Shown here piece by piece: positions 16,394 to 24,131 of a stretch of 64,000 nt of DNA (position 1 is the stretch's first letter; every line of letters begins with the position of its first letter). The notes beneath the pieces are model-generated. The model was not told the DNA's origin and did not search any database. It saw only the letters and a program-made list of their open reading frames with translations. Source of the stretch: JAFDWI01 sp964449375 (GTDB lineage Bacteria > Actinomycetota > Acidimicrobiia > Acidimicrobiales > Iamiaceae); the NCBI GenBank assembly GCA_964449375.1, contig CAYVAS010000002.1:38488-102487 (forward strand). The letters are read 5' to 3'. Position numbers and translations under genes: made by a program.

Positions 16394-17761
16394 CTAGAGC
16401 GTGCTCGAGGAGGCCGCGGCGGCCTGGGCGGCCAGGCGCGCCGCGATCGCCGAGGCTTCCCACACCGAGGCGACGGGCGGCACATAGGACAGATCGAGCA
16501 TCGAGAACTCCTCGGCGGAGGTGCCGTGCCACACCGCCACGGCGAGCGCGTCGATGCGTTTGCCGGCGGTCTCACCTCCCACGATCTGCGCGCCGAGCAG
16601 GCGGCCGGTGGATCGCTCGGCCACGACCTTGACGGCCATGTCCGCCGCACCGGGCATGTAGGAGGCCCGCGTGGTGCCCTCCGCGGTGGCGGTCACCGTG
16701 GCGAACCCGGCCGCCGCGGCTTCGGCCTCGCCCAGTCCGGTGCGGGCGATCTCGGTGGAACCCACCCGGGTGATCGCGGTGCCGATGACCCCGGGGAACC
16801 GGGCCGCGCCGCCGGCCAGGTTGGTGCCCACCACCCGGCCCTGCTTGTTGGCGTGGGTTCCCAGTGCGATCGCGACCGGACGGTGGCTGATCCGGTGCAG
16901 GCTCTCGGCGCAGTCCCCGGCGGCCCACACGCCCGGGACGCGGGTGGCCATACGGGCGTCGGTGGCGATCGCGCCGGACGGTCCGATCGGGATCCCGGCA
17001 TCTTCGGCCAGGGTCACCTCGGGGCGGACCCCGAGGCCCATGACCACCACGTCGGCCGGGAGCTCGCGGTCGCCGACGGCCACCGAGTCCACCCAGCCCC
17101 CACGGCCGGCGAAACCGTCGACCCCGACCCCCAGCTGCAGGTCGATGCCCAGCTCGAGCACCGCGGCGGCGACCCGTTCACCCATGTCGGGGTCCAGGGT
17201 CCCCATCGGGGTCGCCTCCTTCTCGACGAGGGTGACCTGCAGGCCCCGCTCCACGAAGGCCTCGGCCATCTCCAGCCCGATGTAGCCACCTCCCACCACC
17301 ACCGCCCGACGAGGGGACCGGTCGCGCAGCAGGGCGTCGATCTCCAAGGCCTCGGGGATGGTCTGGACCCCCAGGACACCGTTCAGGTCGATGCCCTCCA
17401 GGGGCGGCCGCAGCGGGGTGGCGCCGGTGGCGACCACGAGGTGGTCGAAACCCTCGGTGCTGGTGCCGCCGCCGTCCAGGTCGTGCAGTTCGACGCGTCG
17501 GGCCTCCAGGTCGATGGCGCGCACCTCGTGGCGCACCCGCACGTCCAGACCGGCCTGGCGGTGTTCGTCGGGGGAGCGGGCGATGATCGCGTCCGGGTCG
17601 TCGACGAGTCCGCCCAGCAGATACGGCAGCCCGCACGCGGCGTACGAGGTGTGGCCGCCACGATCGACGAGCACCACCTCCAGGGACGGGTCCAGGCGCT
17701 TGGCCCGGTTGGCCGCCGAGGCCCCGGCCGGATTGGCGCCGATCACCACCACTCTGGTCAA
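16394..17761 (-). CDS. FAD-dependent pyridine nucleotide-disulfide oxidoreductase (CoA-disulfide reductase-like)
   Basis: A 455-aa flavoprotein with N-terminal FAD motif VVVIGANPAGASAA, a single redox Cys in SYAACGLPY (near residue 43), a second dinucleotide fold VVVGGGYIGLEMAE, and GVWAAGDCAE before the dimerisation domain. The single-Cys pattern is that of CoA-disulfide or persulfide reductases and NADH oxidases rather than glutathione/mycothione reductase. A TTG start at 17761 is supported by GAGGAG (17769-17774, minus) 6 nt upstream; an alternative GTG lies three codons in. The TAGCGT box at 17798-17803 gives a ~35-nt leader. Confidence 0.87.
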   Translation of the reverse strand: MTRVVVIGANPAGASAANRAKRLDPSLEVVLVDRGGHTSYAACGLPYLLGGLVDDPDAIIARSPDEHRQAGLDVRVRHEVRAIDLEARRVELHDLDGGGTSTEGFDHLVVATGATPLRPPLEGIDLNGVLGVQTIPEALEIDALLRDRSPRRAVVVGGGYIGLEMAEAFVERGLQVTLVEKEATPMGTLDPDMGERVAAAVLELGIDLQLGVGVDGFAGRGGWVDSVAVGDRELPADVVVMGLGVRPEVTLAEDAGIPIGPSGAIATDARMATRVPGVWAAGDCAESLHRISHRPVAIALGTHANKQGRVVGTNLAGGAARFPGVIGTAITRVGSTEIARTGLGEAEAAAAGFATVTATAEGTTRASYMPGAADMAVKVVAERSTGRLLGAQIVGGETAGKRIDALAVAVWHGTSAEEFSMLDLSYVPPVASVWEASAIAARLAAQAAAASSSTL

Positions 17762-17797
17762 CGTGAGCTCCTCGGTCTGGACGGCGATGCCTCCGGC

Positions 17798-17803
17798 ACG
17801 CTA
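17798..17803 (-). promoter_or_regulatory. -10 box of the FAD reductase-SDR operon
   Basis: TAGCGT on the minus strand with a short leader containing a GAGGAG ribosome-binding site before a TTG start. Confidence 0.45.
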
Positions 17804-17854
17804 GTTGCCCCATCGCGACATCCGGACGCCGGCGGGTGCGAAACTGGCTTCCGT

Positions 17855-17866
17855 CACGAAATCGTG
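17855..17866. promoter_or_regulatory. Small palindrome upstream of the ECF sigma gene
   Basis: CACGA-AA-TCGTG lies in the divergent gap, about 40 nt before the sigma factor start, and could be an operator. GAAAC at 17840-17844 resembles an ECF -35 element and might allow autoregulation; both are weak. Confidence 0.25.
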
Positions 17867-17907
17867 CGCGACCGGGAGGGTCCCTGGGGCGTGTGGGGAG
17901 TGTGTCC

Positions 17908-18441
17908 GTGGAGTTCGCCGAACTGGTCGCCGCCGAGAGCCCTGGTGTGATCGCCGCGGTCACCGGCATCGTGGGTGACGTCTCCCGGGCCGAGGAGATC
18001 GCCCAGGACGCCTTCGAGCGCTGCTATCTGCGGTGGCGACGGGTGTCGCGCCTGGACCGTCCGGGCGCGTGGGTTCGGCGGGTGGCGATCAACCGGGCGA
18101 TCTCGGTGCAACGCCGCGTCACCAACGAACGTGGCGCCTGGACCCGTCTGGCCGGACTTGGCACCGCCTCCCAGGGCGTCGTCGGTCAGCCGTCGGCGCC
18201 CACCCTGGCCGACGAGACCGGGATCTGGGCCGCCGTGCGTGCCCTGCCCGGCGACCAGGCGGCGGCGGTCGCGCTGCGCTACGGCGCCGATCTGCCCATC
18301 GCCGAGATCGCCGCGACCATGCACCTGAGCGAGACGGCGGTGAAATCGCTGTTGCACCGGGCCCGGGCCACGCTGCGCGCCTCCTGGGCAGCGCAGACGG
18401 CGACCCGGACCGAAGTTCATTCGAAAGGACCGACGCCATGA
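17908..18441 (+). CDS. ECF-type RNA polymerase sigma factor (SigE family)
   Basis: A 177-aa sigma-70 family protein. Region 2 is AEEIAQDAFERCYLRW with the core-binding helix, followed by VRRVAINRAISV. Region 4 is LPGDQAAAVALRYG...AEIAATMHLSETAVKSLLHRARATLR, a helix-turn-helix for -35 recognition. It directs transcription of a small regulon; the target is not known. GTG 17908 is preferred since GGGGAG (17895-17900) ends 7 nt before it; a GTG at 17902 is too close. The stop overlaps the next gene (ATGA), so sigma factor and the membrane beta-propeller protein are coupled. Confidence 0.88.
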   Translation: MEFAELVAAESPGVIAAVTGIVGDVSRAEEIAQDAFERCYLRWRRVSRLDRPGAWVRRVAINRAISVQRRVTNERGAWTRLAGLGTASQGVVGQPSAPTLADETGIWAAVRALPGDQAAAVALRYGADLPIAEIAATMHLSETAVKSLLHRARATLRASWAAQTATRTEVHSKGPTP

Positions 18442-20861
18442 ACGACGCATCCCAGGAGCGTCCCGACCCCGGCGACGAGCCCATCGGCGACGGCATCGAC
18501 ACCGACCTCACCGAGGCCGGGGCGGCGCTGCGCCGATCCGGACGCTCCCTGCCCCCCGACCAGGTGCAGATCGGAGCGCTGCGGCGCCGGGCACGGCGCC
18601 GCGGGCTGGTCGCGTCGGTGGCAGCGCTGGTCGCGGTCGCGGCGGTGGCCGGGGCGGTGCTGGTCGATTCGGGACCCGCGCCGGGTCACCGGGTGGCCGC
18701 CGGCGACGTCGACGCGATCGTGTCGTCGCTGGACGACCGTCCCGTGGACCCCACGAAGGTCCGCCTGGTCGGCGCGGTGCGGACCTTCGCGGGCTGCGAC
18801 GCGCTCATCGACGACCTGCGTCGGGTCGGCGCCGAACACGTGGGCAGCCGCGGTTTCGGAGCATCCGACACCTTCGACCCCGTCGGCGCATTCGTCGACG
18901 AAACCGCCCGAGCCACCGCCGACTCGGCCGCCGCAGTCTCGGAGGGAGTCGCCACCGGGGAGACGCTGGGCACCAACGTCCAGGTCGGAGGAGTCGACGA
19001 GCTCGACCGGGTCAAGACCCAGGGCAAGTGGATCTACGACTTCGACGGGCACGGGAATCTGCGTATCACCGATGCCACCTCGCTGCAGATCACCGCGACG
19101 GTCCCGATCGTGGACGAACCCGACCCCGACGATCCCGACGGCCCCCGCGAGGCGCTGGAGTCGTTGCTGGTCGCCGACGGTCATGTGGCGGTGTTCGGCA
19201 TTCGAACCGTGACCGCCGACGCGGTACCCGGCGATCCCTCGGCGACCCGGCCCGTCACCCGACAGCTCACCGTGGTGCTGGTGGACGCCACCGACCCGTC
19301 AGCTCCCAAGATCACCGACCGGGTCCGGATCGAGGGTCGGCTGGTCTCGGCCCGGCTGGTGGAGGGCCAGATCCGGCTGGTGACCACCTCGGACATGGAC
19401 GACCTGGGGTTCGTGGCGCCCACCACTCCCACCTCGGTGACCAAGGCGCTGGATGCCAATCGACGGTCGGTCGCCGCTTCGACCGTTGCGGACTGGATCC
19501 CCGACTGGCAGCGGCCCGACGGGGATCCCGAACCGTTGGTGCCCTGTGCACGGGTCCACGTCCCGGCCACCTTCGCGGGGGTCGCGATGACCTCGCTGGT
19601 GAGCTTCCCGATCGACCGGGCCCGCTTCGCTCCCGAGGCCACCTCGATCCTGGCGCCGGGCGACACGCTGTACGCGGGGCTGGAGAAGGTGGCGGTCTCG
19701 TCGCACGTCTGGGTGGATCCCGCCGACCGGGACCGGTTGCACTTCGACGACTGGCAGACCGCGGTCCACGAGTTCCACTTCGCTCCCCAAGGGGCGCCCG
19801 AGTACGTGGCCACGGGTGTGGTGGACGGCACCACCGTGGGCTCCTTCGCCTTCGGAGAGGTCGGCGACCACCTCGGGGTCGTCACCACCCAGGGCACCCC
19901 CTGGGAGCACGACGCCGACACCTCGGTCGACCTGGTGCTGCTGCAGCCCCACGGTGAGACCCTCGATGCCGTGGCGGAGGTGGCGGACCTGGCCGGAGGG
20001 CACGGGACCGTGTCGGCGGTGCGCTTCGTCTCCGACCGGGTGCTGGTGTCCACCGGCGCCGAATCGCGGACGGTGCGGGTGATCGACGTGTCGAATCCGG
20101 ACGCCCCCCGGGCCGCCGGCTCGGTCACCCTGGCCGCCACCACCGGGTACTTCCACCCGCTTGACGACCACCGAGCGCTGCTGGTGGGGTCGCGGTCCGA
20201 CCAGGCCGTCGTCGACGAGAAGGAGCAGTGGCGGCCCTGGGTCAGTGTCCAGATCCTGGATGTCTCCGACGCGGATCGGCCTCGCCTCTCCGAGGCCTGG
20301 GAGGCACCCTGGCTGACCGACGAGGTCGCCGGCGACCACCACGCCTTCACCCACTGGGCCTCCCGGAACCTGGCCATGTGGGGCGTGAGCTCCGTCGGAC
20401 CCGGAGTGGGGCCCGGACCCAACCGGGCGGTGGTGCTCGAGGTGGGCGGCGCGCCGACCGAGGTGGCGATGCCCGAGGCGGCGCCGCCCCCGGAGTCGGC
20501 GCCGCCGTGTCCACGACTCGACATCGACGACCCGGACCTGGAAGCCAGGATCGGTTCGGAGACCGTGGTGCTGCTCTGTGCAGACCCGGACCACGAAACG
20601 GTGGACTGGCCCCGGTACTGGTGTGACCCGGTGCCCAAAGCGCTGGTCGAGCAGTACGCGCCGGAGCCGGTCGACGCGGAAACCGTGCACGCCTGCCATC
20701 CGGCGCCCCTGCCGACCGTGGCCCGGGTACTGGTCGTGTCCGGCCGGCCCGTCCTGTTGACCGATCAGACGCTGCAGGCCCTCGACCCGGCCACCTTCGC
20801 CACCGAACAGGTGGTCGCCCACCCGACCCGGCAGTTCTTCGTCGGACCGATCGTGCGATGA
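18438..20861 (+). CDS. Membrane-anchored beta-propeller protein (PF09826-like), possible anti-sigma partner
   Basis: An 807-aa protein. The first ~60 residues are cytoplasmic with an Arg-rich helix (LRRRARRRG). A single membrane segment follows (LVASVAALVAVAAVAGAVLV, about 55-75). The large exported part includes TNVQVGGVDELDRVKTQGKW, the hallmark of secreted C-terminal beta-propeller proteins, then repeated blade-like strands and a Cys-rich C-terminus. Coupling to an ECF sigma factor by a 4-nt overlap, with cytoplasmic-TM-extracytoplasmic topology, suggests a sensor that tethers the sigma factor. A zinc-binding anti-sigma motif is not visible, so the anti-sigma role is inference. The next gene overlaps its stop. 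Confidence 0.8.
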   Translation: MNDASQERPDPGDEPIGDGIDTDLTEAGAALRRSGRSLPPDQVQIGALRRRARRRGLVASVAALVAVAAVAGAVLVDSGPAPGHRVAAGDVDAIVSSLDDRPVDPTKVRLVGAVRTFAGCDALIDDLRRVGAEHVGSRGFGASDTFDPVGAFVDETARATADSAAAVSEGVATGETLGTNVQVGGVDELDRVKTQGKWIYDFDGHGNLRITDATSLQITATVPIVDEPDPDDPDGPREALESLLVADGHVAVFGIRTVTADAVPGDPSATRPVTRQLTVVLVDATDPSAPKITDRVRIEGRLVSARLVEGQIRLVTTSDMDDLGFVAPTTPTSVTKALDANRRSVAASTVADWIPDWQRPDGDPEPLVPCARVHVPATFAGVAMTSLVSFPIDRARFAPEATSILAPGDTLYAGLEKVAVSSHVWVDPADRDRLHFDDWQTAVHEFHFAPQGAPEYVATGVVDGTTVGSFAFGEVGDHLGVVTTQGTPWEHDADTSVDLVLLQPHGETLDAVAEVADLAGGHGTVSAVRFVSDRVLVSTGAESRTVRVIDVSNPDAPRAAGSVTLAATTGYFHPLDDHRALLVGSRSDQAVVDEKEQWRPWVSVQILDVSDADRPRLSEAWEAPWLTDEVAGDHHAFTHWASRNLAMWGVSSVGPGVGPGPNRAVVLEVGGAPTEVAMPEAAPPPESAPPCPRLDIDDPDLEARIGSETVVLLCADPDHETVDWPRYWCDPVPKALVEQYAPEPVDAETVHACHPAPLPTVARVLVVSGRPVLLTDQTLQALDPATFATEQVVAHPTRQFFVGPIVR

Positions 20862-21742
20862 GGAACACGGCGATCCGCGCGGCTGGCCGCGGCCGGGCCG
20901 TGTCGGCGCGGTGCGGGCTCGGCGTCCTTGCGTTGGTGCTCACCGGGGTGGGTCTGGGCTGCGGGGGCGCGGGCTCGACCACCGCAGCGCCGAACCGACC
21001 CGCAGCTCGTCGGGCGGCCGCGCCGGCTCCGAGGGCGAGGACCACGCCCTCGACCACGACCTCGGTGCCGGCTCCGGTGATGGGACGCCCGGTCCCCTCG
21101 GGGCACGCGGCGACCCTGACCTCGGCCACCGACCAGCACTACGCGTACTCGGGCGACGGATCCTCGGTCACGGCGACGATGGGCACCGAAGCGACCGACC
21201 GGAACATCCGGGAGGTGTTCTGGCCCCCCGGAACCTCCTTCGCGGCCGACCAGCAGGTCTGTGCGACCTGGTGGGATCCGGCCCTCTCACCCGACCGTCC
21301 CCATCCCCAGCCCGGCATCGCACTGCGCGTCCACCCGGTCGGGTCCGGTCCGAACGGTGTTGGGACCGGGCTGCGGGCGATCACGGTCAACCAGAACGTC
21401 TTCGCCGGCGCGGTCTGGACCGTCTGGGTCAACCTGTGGGACACCTCCAGAAGCGACCGGCCCTTCCCGGTGGCCAAGGCGAACCTGTTCGACATCGTCG
21501 CCGTGGACGACCACACGATGCTGCAACCCTGGCGGGTGTGTGCCCGGGCGCGGGGGACGACGGTCACGTTCAAGGTGTGGACCGGCGACCGCGAGCCCTC
21601 CTGGCGGGACGGCGACCACGTCCGGACCGCCGAGTTGCCCGCCGACTGGAAGGTGCCCGGCTACGCCGGTGGCTACGTGGCCCATCTGCATCCCGGAGGG
21701 TCCGCCCGGTTCTCGGACCTGTCGGTCCGACCGTTGCGGTGA
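20858..21742 (+). CDS. Exported hypothetical protein, third gene of the sigma operon
   Basis: A 294-aa protein with a basic N-terminus and hydrophobic segment (GLGVLALVLTGVGLG) ending at a Cys (GLGC), possibly a lipoprotein although the lipobox is imperfect. An Ala/Pro/Thr linker follows, then a globular domain of about 200 residues. That domain contains EVFWPPGTSF, VCATWWDP, WTVWVNLWDTS and a C-terminal HPGGSARFSDLSV, a pattern of beta-strands suggestive of a jelly-roll or concanavalin-like fold. I do not recognise the family. It overlaps the beta-propeller gene by 4 nt, so all three genes form one operon. Confidence 0.7.
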   Translation: MRNTAIRAAGRGRAVSARCGLGVLALVLTGVGLGCGGAGSTTAAPNRPAARRAAAPAPRARTTPSTTTSVPAPVMGRPVPSGHAATLTSATDQHYAYSGDGSSVTATMGTEATDRNIREVFWPPGTSFAADQQVCATWWDPALSPDRPHPQPGIALRVHPVGSGPNGVGTGLRAITVNQNVFAGAVWTVWVNLWDTSRSDRPFPVAKANLFDIVAVDDHTMLQPWRVCARARGTTVTFKVWTGDREPSWRDGDHVRTAELPADWKVPGYAGGYVAHLHPGGSARFSDLSVRPLR

Positions 21743-21794
21743 GCGGGGACCGACCCGGTGCACCGCCCGCCAGGACCGGGAGGGTTCGGGCGTC

Positions 21795-23006
21795 TCAGCC
21801 GGCGGCAGGACCGGCCTCGGTGGTGTCGTCGAACACGAGGATGCTCCCGCCGTAGCAGGCGACCCAGACCGTGCCGGTGGTGGGCTCGTAGGTGAGCCCG
21901 ATGGGGTGGGGGTCGGTGGGCACCGAGTCGATCTGGGTCAGGTCCGTGGTCCGGAGTTTGGTCACCGTCGACGAGGTGTAGTTGGCAACGTACAGCGCGG
22001 TGCCGTCCGCGGAGATGTCCATCGAGCGGGGTTCGGATCCGGTGTGGTGCGTGGCCAGGATCTCGCCGTCGCTGCGGCGGACCTTGGTGACGGTGCCCGA
22101 CGAGTTGTTGGACACGAACAGGTGCTCACCGTCGGGAGAGATCAGGATGTGGCGCGGTCCGGCGCCGGTGTGGGCCAGCACCGACACCTCGCTGGTCGCC
22201 AGCTCCACGGCCACGACCTGGTCCGAGCCCATCATCGTGACGTAGGCGGTCTTCGAGTCCGGCGAGGCCACCACGCCCCGCGGGTACCGGCCGTGCAGGT
22301 CGATCCGCTTGAACTCGGTGGCCGTGGCGGTGTCGACCACGCTGAGCGACCATGAACACCAGTTGGACACCAGCAGGAAGCGCTGATCGGGGGTCAGGGC
22401 CATGAACTTGGGCACCGCGCCGACCTCGATGACCTGGTCGATCTCGGCGGTGTCGACGTCGATGCGGTACACCGTGGAGGTGTCGGTTCCGTCCCCGGCG
22501 CTGCACGAATCCAGCCCCTCGGGGCCGAAGCCCTCGCCGTACATCGAGTAGTTCGACACGTACTGGTGGCGGCCGTCGGCGGTGAACACCGACTCCACGG
22601 GCGCGCCCTGGGAGGTCCCGGGGTGACCGTCGATCCCGAAGTCGGCCAGCTCGACGCTGTCGGAGATCGTCTCGAGCAGAACCCGCTCGTCGGGGTCGTA
22701 CCAGGTCAGGTTGTGGGTGTACATCATGTTCTGTGCCGACACCAGCCCTTTGGGCGAGGCCGTCACCGACTTGGGGCTGATGTCGCCGGTGATCCGGTCG
22801 ACCCGCTCGAGCACGGTGGTATCCGACGGTGGCCCGGGAACGGTCGTGGGCGCTGCGGTGGTGGAGGGCTGCGCCGCGGTCGAGGCCGACGTCGGTTCTC
22901 CGCCGGCCGGTGACGAGGCGTCCTCGGAGCCACAGGCGCCGCCCAGGGCCACGGCGAGGGCCAGGGCTGCGGCGGTGATGCGGCGGCGGGTCGACGGGAC
23001 GGGCAT
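21795..23006 (-). CDS. Lipoprotein with YVTN-type beta-propeller repeats
   Basis: A 403-aa protein with a lipoprotein signal (ALALAVALGGAC, Cys near 25) and a Ser/Thr/Pro linker. Repeats follow such as FMALTPDQRFLLVSNW, GVVASPDSKTAYVTMM, HILISPDGEHLFVSNN and SMDISADGTALYVANY, the ~40-residue YVTN/YncE beta-propeller signature. It probably sits on the outer face of the membrane as a binding scaffold; the ligand is unknown. A TAGGCT box at 23037-23042 (minus) and a GAGG-containing leader precede the ATG. It is divergent from the PF10118 gene, so the palindrome at 23132-23152 might also affect it. Confidence 0.85.
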   Translation of the reverse strand: MPVPSTRRRITAAALALAVALGGACGSEDASSPAGGEPTSASTAAQPSTTAAPTTVPGPPSDTTVLERVDRITGDISPKSVTASPKGLVSAQNMMYTHNLTWYDPDERVLLETISDSVELADFGIDGHPGTSQGAPVESVFTADGRHQYVSNYSMYGEGFGPEGLDSCSAGDGTDTSTVYRIDVDTAEIDQVIEVGAVPKFMALTPDQRFLLVSNWCSWSLSVVDTATATEFKRIDLHGRYPRGVVASPDSKTAYVTMMGSDQVVAVELATSEVSVLAHTGAGPRHILISPDGEHLFVSNNSSGTVTKVRRSDGEILATHHTGSEPRSMDISADGTALYVANYTSSTVTKLRTTDLTQIDSVPTDPHPIGLTYEPTTGTVWVACYGGSILVFDDTTEAGPAAG

Positions 23007-23036
23007 GGATGACCTCGGAGAAATCGGGCGGGCGCG

Positions 23037-23042
23037 AGCCTA
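23037..23042 (-). promoter_or_regulatory. -10 box of the YVTN lipoprotein gene
   Basis: TAGGCT on the minus strand about 30 nt before the ATG; a CCGAGG Shine-Dalgarno-like sequence lies between them. Confidence 0.45.
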
Positions 23043-23131
23043 CGTGGCACCCGGCCGCGCACGAAGTGCGCCTGGGCCGGCGAGGTGCGCCCCAGGGTGT
23101 GGCAAAGGTCATGCTGACGCGCGCAGGCCAG

Positions 23132-23152
23132 GGTGTTACCGTCGGTAACACC
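23132..23152. promoter_or_regulatory. Perfect 21-bp palindromic operator
   Basis: GGTGTTACC-GTC-GGTAACACC has two exact 9-bp arms with a 3-bp centre, in the 170-bp divergent gap before the PF10118 hydrolase. The arms include TACCGT, the same hexamer used as a -10 box by rnhB, so a bound dimer could block RNA polymerase. The size and symmetry fit a TetR-type repressor, but no TetR gene is adjacent. Confidence 0.7.
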
Positions 23153-23176
23153 ATTCGCGTCGTCAGAGGAGCCGCC

Positions 23177-24079
23177 ATGAGCGTCGCCGCCACCACGAGC
23201 CCTTCGGAGCGGACCGCGGACCCAATCGAGGTCCGCAGACTGCAGCTGGACTACGACACCGACCCGATGCCCAAGTACTTCATGGAGGACGAGTTGATGA
23301 GCCACATCGTGGCCATCCTCTCGGCCCTGTTCCCCGAAGGGGAGGACTTCTTCGTCCGGTCGGTGCGCCACTTCCGGGACCGCATCGAGGACCCGGTCCT
23401 CAAACGCCAGGTGGCGGCGTTCATCGGCCAGGAAGCCAACCACGGGCGTGAACACCGCAACTTCAACGCCCGGCTCCAGGCTCTGGGCTACCCGACGGCC
23501 CGCGTCGACCGGATGGTCCGACGCGGCCTGGGCATGAACGAGAAGACCCGTTCCCCCGAGGTGTGCCTGGCGGTCACCGCCGCGCTCGAGCACTACACCG
23601 CAACCCTCGCCGAGGTGCTGCTCACCGACGAGCGGGCCCGGCAGATGTTCACCAACGACGAGGCCCGCGAACTGCTCGTGTGGCACGCCCTGGAGGAGTC
23701 CGAGCACAAAGCGGTGGCCTTCGACGTCTACCAGCACGTGGTCGGCGACCAGAAGCTCCGGGTCCGGGTCATGCGTGAGACCACCTTCTGGTTCCTGCTC
23801 GAGTCGATCAGCCAGTCGTTGTTCTCGGTGCTCGCCGACCCCCACGCCCGAAAGCCCAAGGTGCTGTGGGCGAACCTGAAGAAGCTGCGGCACTCGCCGT
23901 GGCTGACCAAAGAGGTCCGTCGGCGGATCCGCGACTACAACCGGCCCGACTTCCACCCCGACGACTACGACAACGCCGAGTTGACCGCCGAATGGCGCGA
24001 GCGGCTCTTCGGCACCGCGGGCGAGCTGGTCGACCGGGTCCGCAAGCCCCGGGCCGCCAAGAAGACCGCCGCGGCCTGA
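23177..24079 (+). CDS. PF10118-type predicted metal-dependent hydrolase, second copy
   Basis: A 300-aa paralogue of the 14571-15530 product. It has matching elements FIGQEANHGREHRNF, ALEHYTATLAEVLL and WHALEESEHKAVAFDVY with Glu/His pairs of a probable di-iron bundle. The reaction is unknown. AGAGGAG (23165-23171) provides a good SD sequence for the ATG at 23177, unlike the leaderless copy, and the perfect palindrome upstream indicates inducible control. The C-terminus is Lys/Ala-rich (RAAKKTAAA). It is convergent with the amidase gene. Confidence 0.82.
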   Translation: MSVAATTSPSERTADPIEVRRLQLDYDTDPMPKYFMEDELMSHIVAILSALFPEGEDFFVRSVRHFRDRIEDPVLKRQVAAFIGQEANHGREHRNFNARLQALGYPTARVDRMVRRGLGMNEKTRSPEVCLAVTAALEHYTATLAEVLLTDERARQMFTNDEARELLVWHALEESEHKAVAFDVYQHVVGDQKLRVRVMRETTFWFLLESISQSLFSVLADPHARKPKVLWANLKKLRHSPWLTKEVRRRIRDYNRPDFHPDDYDNAELTAEWRERLFGTAGELVDRVRKPRAAKKTAAA

Positions 24080-24099
24080 GGTCGGGCCCACCGCGGTCC

Positions 24100-24116
24100 G
24101 GCCGGACGCTCCGGTC
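24100..24116. terminator. Possible hairpin terminator between convergent genes
   Basis: GGCCGGA/TCCGGTC with a 3-nt loop (one G-T pair) in the 52-nt gap between the convergent PF10118 and amidase genes. No T-tract is present, so terminator function is uncertain. Confidence 0.25.
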
Positions 24117-24131
24117 GGCCCACCGGGGCGC

